From contig NZ_CP147846.1 in assembly GCF_037327425.1 (NCBI RefSeq), positions 2,418,001-2,482,000 on the forward strand: a stretch of DNA of 64,000 nt. Direction: 5' to 3'. Each line of letters starts with the position of its first letter. Position 1 is the first letter of the stretch. Made by a program: the position numbers and the translations under genes. The stretch is from Rhodococcus sovatensis. GTDB lineage: Bacteria > Actinomycetota > Actinomycetes > Mycobacteriales > Mycobacteriaceae. Of this stretch, positions 1-8,467 are shown in pieces. The notes under the pieces are model-generated. The model was not told the origin of the DNA and searched no databases. It saw only the letters and a list, made by a program, of their open reading frames with translations.

Positions 1-417
1 GTGCGGGTAGCGATAGAGCCACTGCATCCAGCTGTGGGTGGGAGTGCCGTCGACGACCCACCAGTACTCCTTGGCGTCCTCACCGTGATTGCCCTCACCG
101 TTGGTGAGCCCGAAGAGCCGCTCCTTCAGGATCGGATCCTTGCGATTCCACAGCGCGAACGCAAAATTGAGGAAACCGAAACGATCGCTGATTCCACCCA
201 ATCCGTCTTCTCCCCAGCGGTACGCGCGCGCGTGCGATTGATCGAATGGAAAAGACTGCCAGGCATCGCCGTCCGCTGAATAGTCCTCACGCACAGTGCC
301 CCATTGACGACCGGCGAGATACGGCCCCCACTGCCGCCACGGGCCGCTGACTCCCGGCGATTCGGCAAGGCGCGAATGTTCAACGGTGGAGGGACTGTCG
401 TCGTCGGTCACGGGCAC
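1..417 (-). CDS. MGH1/GH63-like glucosidase, N-terminal part (runs off the left edge)
   Basis: Only the first 139 codons lie in the window. The translated start contains the blocks PWRQWGPYLAGRQWGTVRED, AYRWGEDGLGGISD, KDPILKERLFGLTNGEGNHG and EDAKEYWWVVDGTPTHSWMQ, which I recognise as the N-terminal signature of the large (about 900 aa) bacterial glucosidases with an MGH1-like (GH63-type) catalytic domain. Catalytic residues would be further downstream and are not visible. The start is one of two GTG codons, 417 or 411; 417 has GGAG about 10 nt upstream. It follows the cNMP/CBS gene by 18 nt on the same strand, so it is probably the last visible gene of that operon. Its exact sugar substrate cannot be told. 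Confidence 0.8.
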   Translation of the reverse strand, partial: MPVTDDDSPSTVEHSRLAESPGVSGPWRQWGPYLAGRQWGTVREDYSADGDAWQSFPFDQSHARAYRWGEDGLGGISDRFGFLNFAFALWNRKDPILKERLFGLTNGEGNHGEDAKEYWWVVDGTPTHSWMQWLYRYPH

Positions 418-435
418 CAGTCTGCTATCTCCGGG

Positions 436-2319
436 TCACGGACGCACGCCGACGTTGCTGGCCAGGTATCCAACGCGTCGCTGCACTGCCGCGATCTCAC
501 GAACGCCATCACCGAGCAGACTTCGTTCGATGGCCGAAAGCTCCGCCATCACGAGAACATCCCCGGGCGGCACACCCGCTTCGACCTGATCGATCTGATG
601 CCCGAGCCGTAGTCGCTGCAGGAGATCGAACACCTCGGTCAGAATCTTAACGTCACGATCGGCCAGTAACCCGTTGCCCGACGCAGCCGCCAACCGGGCA
701 GGAGTCGACGCGGAGGCAAGTCCGACGGACAACCCGCCCCACCTGGCGAGGTTGACGATGGGTGTGATCGCGTGTGATTTGAGGTCGAACGTGCCTCCGC
801 GTCGCGCCAACACGTCGCGCAGTGACCGAAGTCGCGCGCGGCCGGCGAGCGCATCACGAAGTTGAAGCCGGAGCGCCTCGGGATGATCCTCGGCGAGTGT
901 CCGGTACACCTGCGGCACCGTGTGCAGCTCCCGGTTCCCCCAGACGACTCGCCCGTCGACGAGCAGCGAGGACATGATCAGGCCGGAGTCCCCGGCAGGG
1001 TTCGCACGATCGCCGAACGGATTGCTGAGCCAGTGTTGTGCCGCGGTACGCCATTGGCTGGCCGATCGAGCGAACCTCGGAGAACTGGCGAGCGCACCGT
1101 TGGAATCGGCGGGTAGACCACACGCAGTCAGAATGCGATGCACGCCCGACGCCAGATCCATCAGGGCTGTATCCCTCGTCCGTTCACCGCCGAGTGGGTC
1201 AGGAAGGAGATCGGACCAGGACAGCGCACTGTCGACGTCGGACGACGGCATCGCCTCGCGCCGCGCGACGCTTCCTAGCGTCAACCATGCCATCTCGGTG
1301 CGCGGAACAGAAGGATTCGCGCTCCACTCGAGCTCGAGAGCGCGACGTACGACGCTGTCGATGACGACGGACAGGATGGCGCTGACCGCGGTGGCTTCGG
1401 TTCCGCCGCGGAACAGGTCTACTGCGAGACCTGGGATTCTGCGCGCGGCCAGCGCGAGTTCGTCCGAGTCGGACGCAAGCGCAACCGACCGCCTCAGCAC
1501 GAAGCTGCGGCGGGTCGATGCCGCATGCAGTTCACTGTCCTCGACGACCCCGAGTACTTCACCTCGAGTCGACAGCACCGGCATGTGCCGCATTCCTCGG
1601 TCGAGCATGTCCACGAGAACCGTTGCAGCCAGGCGATCTGCGGTGACAGTCTCGGCAGGTGCAGTCATGACTACCCGGATCGGGGTGTCGACGCTGATCC
1701 CCGCAGCGACCACTCGAATCCGCAGATCGCGATCGGTGAATATTCCGTGCGAGCCGTCCGGTAGCGGTATGACCACGCACGAGCTCCCGCTGTCGGTCAT
1801 CCGCTGGACGGCGTCACGCACCCCCATTTCAGGATCCACGAGAACCGGCGGACCCGACAGGAGTTCGCCGACGGTACGTTTCGTACTCCGATCCGTCGGT
1901 CCGCCGACCTGAGCGTTGGCGGTCGAGACTGCGTCGGCGAGAAATTTCAGACCCGCAGGGTTGGAGAACAGCGGACGCATCAGAGCGCCCGGCAACTGGA
2001 TCAGGGAGCTCGGTTCGGTCGTTCGAGCCACGAATCCGAATGCTGCTCCGGACAGCATTGCCGAGAAACCGAAGACACCGCCGACGTCGATCGCATCGAT
2101 CGGCACTGCCGTCAGGGCTGAGTCCTCGGGGTGAAGAATCACCACCCGACCGCTGCACACCACCCACACCGAATCCACATCGCGCATATCGACGTCGAGA
2201 ATCGTTGCTCCGGTGGAGAACTCGAATCGGACAGCATTGCTTGCCAGTTCCGCCAGTTCACCCGGCGTCGCGGACTGGAACGGCGGAAACCGACGGAGGA
2301 ATTCAGCTGTGTCGTCCAC
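436..2319 (-). CDS. cNMP-binding-like / CBS pair / DUF294 nucleotidyltransferase protein
   Basis: A 627-aa soluble protein with a recognisable layered architecture. Residues about 1-130 form a cyclic-nucleotide-binding-like beta-roll; about 150-280 carry two CBS motifs (VGELLSGPPVLVDPE and IRVVMTAPAETVTAD) that usually bind adenosyl ligands; about 330-470 form a DUF294 putative nucleotidyltransferase with GSVARREAMPSSDVDSAL, whose GS and DxD are typical of the GlnD-like fold; the rest is the DUF294 C-terminal region. The phosphate-binding cassette of the cNMP domain looks degenerate (FGFSAM...GFVAR, without the usual Glu and the Arg before Ala), so cAMP binding is doubtful. The GTG start overlaps the end of the GMC oxidoreductase gene by 17 nt, implying translational coupling. 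Family members are thought to sense adenylates; the target here is unknown. Confidence 0.88.
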   Translation of the reverse strand: MDDTAEFLRRFPPFQSATPGELAELASNAVRFEFSTGATILDVDMRDVDSVWVVCSGRVVILHPEDSALTAVPIDAIDVGGVFGFSAMLSGAAFGFVARTTEPSSLIQLPGALMRPLFSNPAGLKFLADAVSTANAQVGGPTDRSTKRTVGELLSGPPVLVDPEMGVRDAVQRMTDSGSSCVVIPLPDGSHGIFTDRDLRIRVVAAGISVDTPIRVVMTAPAETVTADRLAATVLVDMLDRGMRHMPVLSTRGEVLGVVEDSELHAASTRRSFVLRRSVALASDSDELALAARRIPGLAVDLFRGGTEATAVSAILSVVIDSVVRRALELEWSANPSVPRTEMAWLTLGSVARREAMPSSDVDSALSWSDLLPDPLGGERTRDTALMDLASGVHRILTACGLPADSNGALASSPRFARSASQWRTAAQHWLSNPFGDRANPAGDSGLIMSSLLVDGRVVWGNRELHTVPQVYRTLAEDHPEALRLQLRDALAGRARLRSLRDVLARRGGTFDLKSHAITPIVNLARWGGLSVGLASASTPARLAAASGNGLLADRDVKILTEVFDLLQRLRLGHQIDQVEAGVPPGDVLVMAELSAIERSLLGDGVREIAAVQRRVGYLASNVGVRP

Positions 2320-3856
2320 GAACGAGATCTGCGCACTTCTCCGCCATCGTCATGACGGTGATATTGGGGTTGACCGGAGGTAGCTTCGGCATCGCGGATG
2401 CGTCGACGACGCGCAGATTGCGAACGCCCTTGACTCTCAGGCCTGGATCGAGAACTGCCAGAGAATCACTGAGGGAACCCATTCGGGCAGTGCCGGCAGG
2501 ATGGTAGACCGTGTTGTGGGTCTTGTGCACGTAGTCGAGGAGGTCGTCGTCGGTCACTGCTTCGGGGCCAGGCGCCAGTTCTCTGTCGATCCACGAAGCC
2601 AACGGGTCCTCGGCCGCAATTGTCCGCGCCAACTTCAGCCCCGCGAGCATGACCGCGTCATCGTGGCCTTCCGTATCGGTGAAGTAGCGGGGATCGACCC
2701 GTGCGCGGTCACGAAAGTCGCGGCTGCGCAGTCGAACCGTTCCACGCGAGCGGCCCTGAGTGACATTCGGCGTCAGGCAGAATCCGTTGTCGGTTGTCGG
2801 ATAGCCCCAACGAAGGGTGTTCATGTCGAACGGCACGCTACCGTAGTGCATCATCACATCTGGATAGTTCAGGTCCGGAGTCGTCCTCGCGAACACACCG
2901 ATCTCCCACCACTGCGACGACGTCGTCACCATCGGACGCGATGCGTCCCAGAACACCAGGCCCTCGACGTGATCGTCGAGGTTCTCCCCCACTCCGGGAG
3001 AGTCGACTCGGACCGTGATGCCCATGGCCTGCAACTGAGCCGCCGGGCCGATCCCGGACAGCATCAGCAACTTAGGAGTGTCGATCGCACCGGCTGTGAC
3101 GATCACTTCACGACGTGCGGACACCGTATCGTACCCCGTGAGATCCGGTCGCTGGTACTTCACGCCCGTTGCAGTGAGTACGTCGTCGATCAGAATTTCA
3201 CTGATCCAGCAGTGGGTCCGAACTTCGAGGTTGGGCCGCGAGTCCAGGATGGGGTGCAGGTACGCGTGCGAGGTGGACATTCGCTTGCCGTCCTCGCCGG
3301 CGTTGATCTGGAACCACCCCGCACCATCGAGCACGGTGCTACCCCGATTGAACTGAACGGTCGGCAGACCTACCCGCGCAGCGGACTCCAGAACCGCTGC
3401 GCCGCAGGGATCCTCGGGCGGAACGTCCCTCAGACGAACCGGACCGTCGTGGCCACGTCCAGTGTCGTTGTTCTCCACGCGTGCAACCAGCGGAAGAACG
3501 TCCTTCGAACCCCACCCGGTTGCTCCCGCTGCTTCCCAGTCGTCGAGGGTTTCGGCCGGTGGATGGAACGCGATACAGGAATTGTGCGACGAGCATCCGC
3601 CCAGGACTTTTGCGCGGGCATGCCGCATGAAGCTGTTTCCGCGCTCCTGCGGCTCGACCGGATAGTCCCAGTCGTAGCCGGAGTCGAGTAGATGCATCCA
3701 TTCGGATAGTTCGAGGACGGCGTCGTCGCCGACGTCGGACGGACCGGCTTCGACGAGACAGACCGTGACGGAGGGGTCCTCGCTCAATCTCGCAGCGAGG
3801 ACGCACCCGGCCGTTCCGCCGCCCGCTATGACGTAGTCGAACGCTGTGTCGCTCAA
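2303..3856 (-). CDS. GMC-family FAD oxidoreductase (choline dehydrogenase-like)
   Basis: A 517-aa flavoprotein of the glucose-methanol-choline family. The N-terminal FDYVIAGGGTAGCVLAARLS is the FAD dinucleotide-binding motif; ARAKVLGGCSSHNSCIA and VTAGAIDTPKLLMLSGIGPA are the two GMC signatures; the C-terminal HNTVYHPAGTARMG and PPVNPNIT contain the catalytic His and Asn positions. It probably oxidises an alcohol such as choline to the aldehyde, which the upstream aldehyde dehydrogenase would take to the acid. The open frame extends far upstream, but that part is not GMC-like; I chose TTG at 3856, which overlaps the permease stop (TTGA) and has GGAGC 5-10 nt upstream. Substrate assignment is inference from family and neighbours. 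Confidence 0.9.
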   Translation of the reverse strand: MSDTAFDYVIAGGGTAGCVLAARLSEDPSVTVCLVEAGPSDVGDDAVLELSEWMHLLDSGYDWDYPVEPQERGNSFMRHARAKVLGGCSSHNSCIAFHPPAETLDDWEAAGATGWGSKDVLPLVARVENNDTGRGHDGPVRLRDVPPEDPCGAAVLESAARVGLPTVQFNRGSTVLDGAGWFQINAGEDGKRMSTSHAYLHPILDSRPNLEVRTHCWISEILIDDVLTATGVKYQRPDLTGYDTVSARREVIVTAGAIDTPKLLMLSGIGPAAQLQAMGITVRVDSPGVGENLDDHVEGLVFWDASRPMVTTSSQWWEIGVFARTTPDLNYPDVMMHYGSVPFDMNTLRWGYPTTDNGFCLTPNVTQGRSRGTVRLRSRDFRDRARVDPRYFTDTEGHDDAVMLAGLKLARTIAAEDPLASWIDRELAPGPEAVTDDDLLDYVHKTHNTVYHPAGTARMGSLSDSLAVLDPGLRVKGVRNLRVVDASAMPKLPPVNPNITVMTMAEKCADLVRGRHS

Positions 3857-5373
3857 GTACGGCTCCTGTCGTCGCCGGTGGATGCGTGTGAAACCAACGT
3901 ACCGATGTGGTGGCGCCCTTTGATCCCGTACCAGGCCAGACCGAGCAGAAGAATTGCACCGATGTAGACGAACGCGCCGAAGGTGTTGTACCAGGGGCTG
4001 CCGTAGACCTCCACACGTGGCCACGCCAGATTCAGAGCCATTGCCGAACCCCACACGACGGCGACGATGTTGACCAGCATTCCCCACCTGCCCATGGTGA
4101 AGTAGCCACCCGGCTTCAGATCCTTCGGTGGCCATTCACCTTTGAGCCGCTTGACGAGCAGTGGTCCGGTCACCATCAGGTAGGCGAGGTAGATCATGAT
4201 GATTGCGATCGAGGTGAGCACCGTGAAGATCTGAGGTTGCCCGACGTTGACTACGAGGATCGCGATCGCGAGCACGCCGATCGTGATCGCCGGAACCACC
4301 GGAGTTTGAGTCTTGGGGTTGACCCTCGCCAGACTCTCGCCGAACGGGAGTGCATTGTCGCGTGCCATCGCGAATGTCAGCCGGATGGCAGCAGTATGGA
4401 CCGCCAGCGAGCAGACGATCACCGCGATGACGATGCAGATCAGAAATATCGTGCCGAGTGGGCCCCACATGACCGCCTCGACGATGGACTGCAGACTGCC
4501 CTCGGGTGTACCGAGGGACGGATCGCCGAGATCGGGCGCAGCCATGACCGCGAACACCAGGATGGCACCACCGATCACGAAAGACGCCAAGATGGCCCGC
4601 AGAATTGCTTTGGGCGCGGTCCGTCGCGGTTCCACGGTCTCCTCGCCGAGTGACGACGCTGTGTCGAAGCCGTACATAACGTACCCGGACGCGAGCGAGG
4701 CCACCAGAAATGCCGAGAGAAAGCCTCCGCTTTCGCCCGCACCGTATCCGTTGGTGGAGAAGAAGACTTCGGGACCTCGGGTGATGTTCGCGGCCAGAAT
4801 CAGGGCGATCAGCACTGCGGCAATGAGTTCGATGAACACGCCTGCGCTGTTGATCATTGCCATCAATTTGACACCGAGAGCGTTGATGGTCGTGGTGATA
4901 GCGATCATGATCGCGCCCAACAAGACGGCGTTGGTCGCGAAATCGTTGTCACCGCTGCCGTCGCCGACGATCTGAAATCCGCTCCAGATTCGAGGGAGGT
5001 TCAGTTGCAGCGCGAGCACGACCGCCGACAGCGTGACGATCGAGGCGGTCAACATCAGCCATCCGGCAGACCATCCCACGATCCGTCGCCCGAGCAGCTT
5101 TGCCCAGTTGTACACCGACCCGGCGACCGGATACTTCGCCGCCAGCTCCATGAAACACAGTGCGACACAGAGTTGACCGAGGAACACCATCGGCCATGAC
5201 CAGAGATAGGCCGGCCCTGCGGTACCGAAACCGAAGTAGAACAGCTGGAAGGTACCGGTGAGAATCGAGATGTAGCTGACGCCGGCGGCGAAGCTCGCGA
5301 ACTTCCCCAAGCTTCGGTCGAGCGATTCCTTGTAGCCGAAATCGTCCATACCGCTGTCGGAATTCAGTGTCAT
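3853..5373 (-). CDS. APC-family amino acid/amine permease
   Basis: A 506-aa integral membrane protein with about 12 hydrophobic segments. The N-terminal SLGKFASFAAGVSYISILTG and the internal GYVMYGFDTASSLGEETVEP are typical of amino acid/polyamine/organocation permeases of the GABA/choline-permease subgroup. It likely imports the substrate oxidised by the flanking GMC oxidoreductase and aldehyde dehydrogenase. The frame is open upstream into the aldehyde dehydrogenase gene, but ATG 5373 gives the normal N terminus, 38 nt after the dehydrogenase stop, with an AAGG ribosome-binding site. The exact substrate (choline, ethanolamine, a polyamine or an amino acid) cannot be decided from sequence. 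Confidence 0.88.
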   Translation of the reverse strand: MTLNSDSGMDDFGYKESLDRSLGKFASFAAGVSYISILTGTFQLFYFGFGTAGPAYLWSWPMVFLGQLCVALCFMELAAKYPVAGSVYNWAKLLGRRIVGWSAGWLMLTASIVTLSAVVLALQLNLPRIWSGFQIVGDGSGDNDFATNAVLLGAIMIAITTTINALGVKLMAMINSAGVFIELIAAVLIALILAANITRGPEVFFSTNGYGAGESGGFLSAFLVASLASGYVMYGFDTASSLGEETVEPRRTAPKAILRAILASFVIGGAILVFAVMAAPDLGDPSLGTPEGSLQSIVEAVMWGPLGTIFLICIVIAVIVCSLAVHTAAIRLTFAMARDNALPFGESLARVNPKTQTPVVPAITIGVLAIAILVVNVGQPQIFTVLTSIAIIMIYLAYLMVTGPLLVKRLKGEWPPKDLKPGGYFTMGRWGMLVNIVAVVWGSAMALNLAWPRVEVYGSPWYNTFGAFVYIGAILLLGLAWYGIKGRHHIGTLVSHASTGDDRSRT

Positions 5374-5411
5374 TGCCCGTACTGCCTTTCGTCTGGCAGA
5401 AATCGAGGAAC

Positions 5412-6941
5412 CTATCGATTGTGGAACCATCCCGCCGCCGCCGGCGAAGTGTTGTACCAAATATGCTTTGCTTCTTGATATTCGGACAATCCGGACGGAC
5501 CTAACTCCCGACCGTTACCCGAACGCTTGAATCCACCCCACTCCGCACCGGCTGTGTAGATGCCGAAATCGTTGAGCCACACCGTTCCGTGACGCAGTCC
5601 GCGCACAAGCCGCTCGCCTCGCGCGCTGTCCGAAGTTCGGACACCTGCAGCGAGACCGTAGTTCGTGTCGTTTCCGAGTCGCAGGGCTTCCTCCTCGGTT
5701 CTGAAACGTTCAACAGTGAGTATGGGGCCGAACGTCTCCTCTTGCACGATTTTCATGGAGCGGTCGCATTTGTCGAAGATCGTCGGCAGGAAGAAGCTTC
5801 CATCGGCGAGGCGAGGATCCTCCGGCCTCGTGCCACCTACTACAAGCTCGGCGCCTTCTTCGATGCCGAGGGCGACGAATCCTTCGATCTTGGTGCGCTG
5901 CGCGTGCGACACGAGCGGTCCGGTTTCGCTGGAGTCGTCCAGTCCCGATCCCATCTTTATTCCGCGTGCACGCTCGGCGATCGCCTCGACGAACCGGTCG
6001 GCAATCGACTCTTCGACGATGAGGCGAGTTCCTGCCGAACACACCTGGCCGGAGTGCAGGAACACACCGGTGAGCACGTGGTCGACCGAATTGTCGAAGT
6101 CCGTGGGATCTGCGACGGCATCGGCGAAGACGATGTGCGGATTCTTCCCGCCGAGTTCGACGGCCACCTTCGTGACGTTGGCGGCAGCTGCGGCAAGGAT
6201 CGTTCGTCCGGTCGCCAATCCGCCGGTGAAGGAAATGAAATCGACCTCCGGGTTCGCAGTCAGCGCTTCGCCGAGCACCGCGCCGCTCCCCTGCACGAGG
6301 CTCAGGACCCCGGGGGGCACACCGGCTTCCTCGGCGAGCTTGGCAAACGCGATGGTGCTCAGCGGGGTGACCTCGCTGGGCTTGAGAACCATGGTGCAAC
6401 CAGCCGCGAGGGCGGGCGCGATCTTCCACGAGATCTGCAGCAGCGGATAGTTCCACGGGGCGATCATCACGCAGACACCGATGGGTTCGTACACGACGCG
6501 ACTGATGATCTCGGGACGTCCGACATCGACCAGTCGGTCTACGTGCACCGCGGCCAGCTCGGCGTAGTAGCGGAATACGGATGTGACATCGTCGATGTCG
6601 ATTCGACTCTCGGCCAGTGTTTTTCCGGTGTCGAGGGTCTCGATTCGCGCGAGCTGCTCTTTGTCGCGCTGCAGAAGGTCTGCGATCTTCGACAGCAGTG
6701 CAGTTCGGTCCGATACGGGCGTCGAAGCCCACGCACCCTCGTCGAACGTTCTCCTCGCGGTCGCGACAGCTCGTCGGGCATCGTCCGGGGTCGCTTCGTC
6801 CACAACGACCACCACCCGCCCAGTGGCCGGGTCTATGACCTCACGGGTGCCCCCATCGGAAGCTCCGCCCCATTCTCCGTCGATCAGCAGCGATGGCCGC
6901 AGGTTTCCTGGTTCGATTGCTGTGCTGCCGGAGGTGGACAC
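5412..6941 (-). CDS. NAD(P)-dependent aldehyde dehydrogenase (betaine-aldehyde type)
   Basis: A 509-aa classical aldehyde dehydrogenase. It has the cofactor-binding IAPWNYPLLQISWKIAPALA and FTGGLATGR, the general-base Glu in VAVELGGKNP, and the catalytic Cys in HSGQVCSAGTR; the C-terminal EWGGFKRSGNGRELG is usual for betaine/4-aminobutyraldehyde dehydrogenases. It is the first gene of a minus-strand operon with an APC permease and a GMC oxidoreductase, so it probably converts the aldehyde made by the latter, e.g. betaine aldehyde to glycine betaine. The start is GTG 6941. The 90-nt gap to the divergent reductase gene must carry the operon promoter; I see no obvious regulator next to it. Confidence 0.9.
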   Translation of the reverse strand: MSTSGSTAIEPGNLRPSLLIDGEWGGASDGGTREVIDPATGRVVVVVDEATPDDARRAVATARRTFDEGAWASTPVSDRTALLSKIADLLQRDKEQLARIETLDTGKTLAESRIDIDDVTSVFRYYAELAAVHVDRLVDVGRPEIISRVVYEPIGVCVMIAPWNYPLLQISWKIAPALAAGCTMVLKPSEVTPLSTIAFAKLAEEAGVPPGVLSLVQGSGAVLGEALTANPEVDFISFTGGLATGRTILAAAAANVTKVAVELGGKNPHIVFADAVADPTDFDNSVDHVLTGVFLHSGQVCSAGTRLIVEESIADRFVEAIAERARGIKMGSGLDDSSETGPLVSHAQRTKIEGFVALGIEEGAELVVGGTRPEDPRLADGSFFLPTIFDKCDRSMKIVQEETFGPILTVERFRTEEEALRLGNDTNYGLAAGVRTSDSARGERLVRGLRHGTVWLNDFGIYTAGAEWGGFKRSGNGRELGPSGLSEYQEAKHIWYNTSPAAAGWFHNR

Positions 6942-7031
6942 GTGGCACTCCTACTCGCTGCTGACCGGAAGATTTCGTGATCAACCGTAAGCCCGCGATG
7001 AGTTTTCCGAATGTCACGGGTCGAATTGGGC

Positions 7032-7574
7032 ATGAGAAAAGTGACAGCTGGGCTCTTTCATTCCGTCGACGGAGTGGTCGAAGCTCCGAACGAGTGGCAG
7101 TTCGATAGTTTCGACCCCGAGATGAGCGAGGAACTCGGCGCCATGATGGCCCGTGTGGACGCGGTCGTACTCGGTCGCGTCGGCTACCAGGACTGGTCGC
7201 AGTATTGGCCGAGTGCGAACGACGACGGGTTCGGCCCATTCATCAACGGGGTCTCCAAACATGTAGCTTCCACGACGCTGACGGGCGCTTTGGAGTGGGA
7301 GAACGCGTCGCTTATCCCCGGCGACGTCCATCAGTTCATCGCCGCGATGAAGGACACCGAGGGCGGCGAGATCGCGGTGTGTGCAGGAATCTCGATTGTT
7401 CGAAGCCTATTCTTCGCCGGGCTCCTCGACTCGCTGACATTGATGACCCACCCGGTGATCGTGGGATCCGGCCGACGACTGTTCGAGCCGCAGGATCCAC
7501 TGACAAGGCTGGAGCTGCAGGCATCGCGGGTCACCAGCGCGGGGAACGCGATAGTGACCTACGGAATCAAGTGA
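7032..7574 (+). CDS. RibD C-terminal / dihydrofolate reductase-like protein
   Basis: A 180-aa protein of the RibD C-terminal domain (DHFR-fold) family. MRKVTAGLFHSVDGVVEAP at the N terminus, VDAVVLGRVGYQDWSQYW, and GGEIAVCAGISIVRSLFFAG followed by THPVIVGSGRRLFE match the NADPH-binding layout of this family. Members reduce unidentified pteridine-like or carbonyl substrates; the true function is rarely known. ATG 7032 is preferred because it begins at the conserved MRKV strand; ATG 7011 and GTG 7041 are in frame. It is divergent from the aldehyde dehydrogenase operon and convergent with the small gene whose stop begins 2 nt downstream. Confidence 0.8.
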   Translation: MRKVTAGLFHSVDGVVEAPNEWQFDSFDPEMSEELGAMMARVDAVVLGRVGYQDWSQYWPSANDDGFGPFINGVSKHVASTTLTGALEWENASLIPGDVHQFIAAMKDTEGGEIAVCAGISIVRSLFFAGLLDSLTLMTHPVIVGSGRRLFEPQDPLTRLELQASRVTSAGNAIVTYGIK

Positions 7575-7576
7575 GG

Positions 7577-7756
7577 TCAGGAGCACGCAGCGAGAAGTCT
7601 GGCAACATCGACGTCATCCAGTCCCACGGGCGGATTGTTCATCATGATTTCGCGAAGCCGCCCCACGAACGCCGGACGACTGACACCGAAGTCGGTGAGC
7701 ACATCCTCGCCCGGTCCGCTGCCGCGCGGAAACTGGACTGCCGGGTGATCTCGCAT
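7577..7756 (-). CDS. Small hypothetical protein (59 aa)
   Basis: A short protein, MRDHPAVQFPRG... ending ARLLAACS. The ATG at 7756 has a near-ideal ribosome-binding site (GAGGAAACC), which is the main support for a real gene. The segment EDVLTDFGVSRPAFVGRLRE resembles a helix-turn-helix or winged-helix pattern seen in small actinobacterial DUFs, but I do not recognise the family with certainty. Upstream lies a perfect 15-bp hairpin (7786-7830) and a TACAAT-like -10 box (7845-7850 read on the minus strand), so the hairpin would be in its 5' leader. It is convergent with the reductase gene. Function unknown. Confidence 0.55.
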   Translation of the reverse strand: MRDHPAVQFPRGSGPGEDVLTDFGVSRPAFVGRLREIMMNNPPVGLDDVDVARLLAACS

Positions 7757-8059
7757 GGTTTCCTCCGAGTGCCGTCGATAGTCGGACTCCGGTGCAGTCC
7801 CCAGTCGGGGGTCGAGGACTGCACCGGAGTTGAAGGCTAAATCAATTGTACGGCCCGATTCGTTACACATCGACTACGGATGGAACGCGCGGTACCGCTC
7901 GAGCTGGACATCATCGCGGCCGTCCGGCACTTCACACCGGCCCGTCCCAGCGTCGACGCGCAAACCGGGACTCTCCGGACCCCGGGCGCCCTGCGATACA
8001 CGGGGTTCCGTTGGTCGAAACAACTGCCGCGCCAAAAATTCGGACGTAGCATCGCATGC
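7757..8059. other. 303-bp intergenic region between the 59-aa gene and the receiver gene
   Basis: No coding feature is supported on either strand. It holds the leader hairpin at 7786-7830, a minus-strand -10-like TACAAT at 7845-7850, and a plus-strand TAGCAT at 8047-8052 placed 7 nt before the GTG of the receiver gene, which would suit a leaderless transcript. The middle (about 7860-8040) shows nothing I can name. Confidence 0.5.
7786..7830 (-). repeat. Perfect 15-bp inverted repeat (leader hairpin)
   Basis: Arms 7786-7800 (ACTCCGGTGCAGTCC) and 7816-7830 are exact reverse complements, separated by a 15-nt loop. No T-tract follows on either strand, so it is not a standard intrinsic terminator. 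It lies 30-74 nt upstream of the ATG of the 59-aa gene and downstream of a TACAAT-like box, so on the minus strand it would be transcribed as a 5'-UTR stem-loop. Confidence 0.75.
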
Positions 8060-8467
8060 GTGACCGCCTCGCTGCGCATCCTCGTCTACGCCAGCAACTC
8101 CAACACGCGTACCGCGGTGACGACTGCGATCGGCACACAACCCGACTCCAGACTGCCTGCATTCGAGTACCTCGAGGTCGCAAGCGAGCCCATGGTGGTG
8201 CACTATCTCGATGCAGGCGGAATCGACCTCGCGATCCTCGACGGCGAGGCCACACCAGCAGGAGGGATGGGCGTCGCGAAGCAGTTGAAGGACGAAATCG
8301 AGCACTGCCCTCCTCTTGTCGTACTCACCGGCAGGCCCGACGACCGATGGCTCGCCGATTGGTCCGGGGCGGAGGCTGCCGTGTCGCACCCCATCGATCC
8401 ATTCGTCCTCACCCGCGCCGTCACCGACCTGCTGTCGAACCGATCGAATTCCATCGGTCGCAAGTGA
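8060..8467 (+). CDS. Atypical response-regulator receiver protein next to nuo
   Basis: A 135-aa single-domain, receiver-like protein, comparable in length and position to Rv3143, which lies just upstream of nuoA in M. tuberculosis. The fold pattern is visible: strand LRILVYAS, then AILDGEA with the Asp at the phosphoacceptor position, PPLVVLTG with the conserved Thr, and SHPIDP near the C terminus. The acidic pair that normally binds Mg2+ is replaced (VYASNSN), and the conserved Lys before Pro is His, so phosphorylation may be weak or absent. No DNA-binding domain is present. Start GTG 8060 keeps the first receiver strand; a TAGCAT box 7 nt upstream suggests a leaderless mRNA. A role at complex I is inference from position. 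Confidence 0.75.
   Translation: MTASLRILVYASNSNTRTAVTTAIGTQPDSRLPAFEYLEVASEPMVVHYLDAGGIDLAILDGEATPAGGMGVAKQLKDEIEHCPPLVVLTGRPDDRWLADWSGAEAAVSHPIDPFVLTRAVTDLLSNRSNSIGRK

Noticed and set aside
3857..4135. N-terminal extension of the GMC oxidoreductase frame
   Set aside because: It lies inside the permease gene and its Arg/His-rich translation is not GMC-like; TTG 3856 fits the FAD-binding start.
5589..6980. A 463-codon open frame opposite the aldehyde dehydrogenase gene
   Set aside because: Shadow frame; the aldehyde dehydrogenase on the minus strand has complete catalytic motifs.
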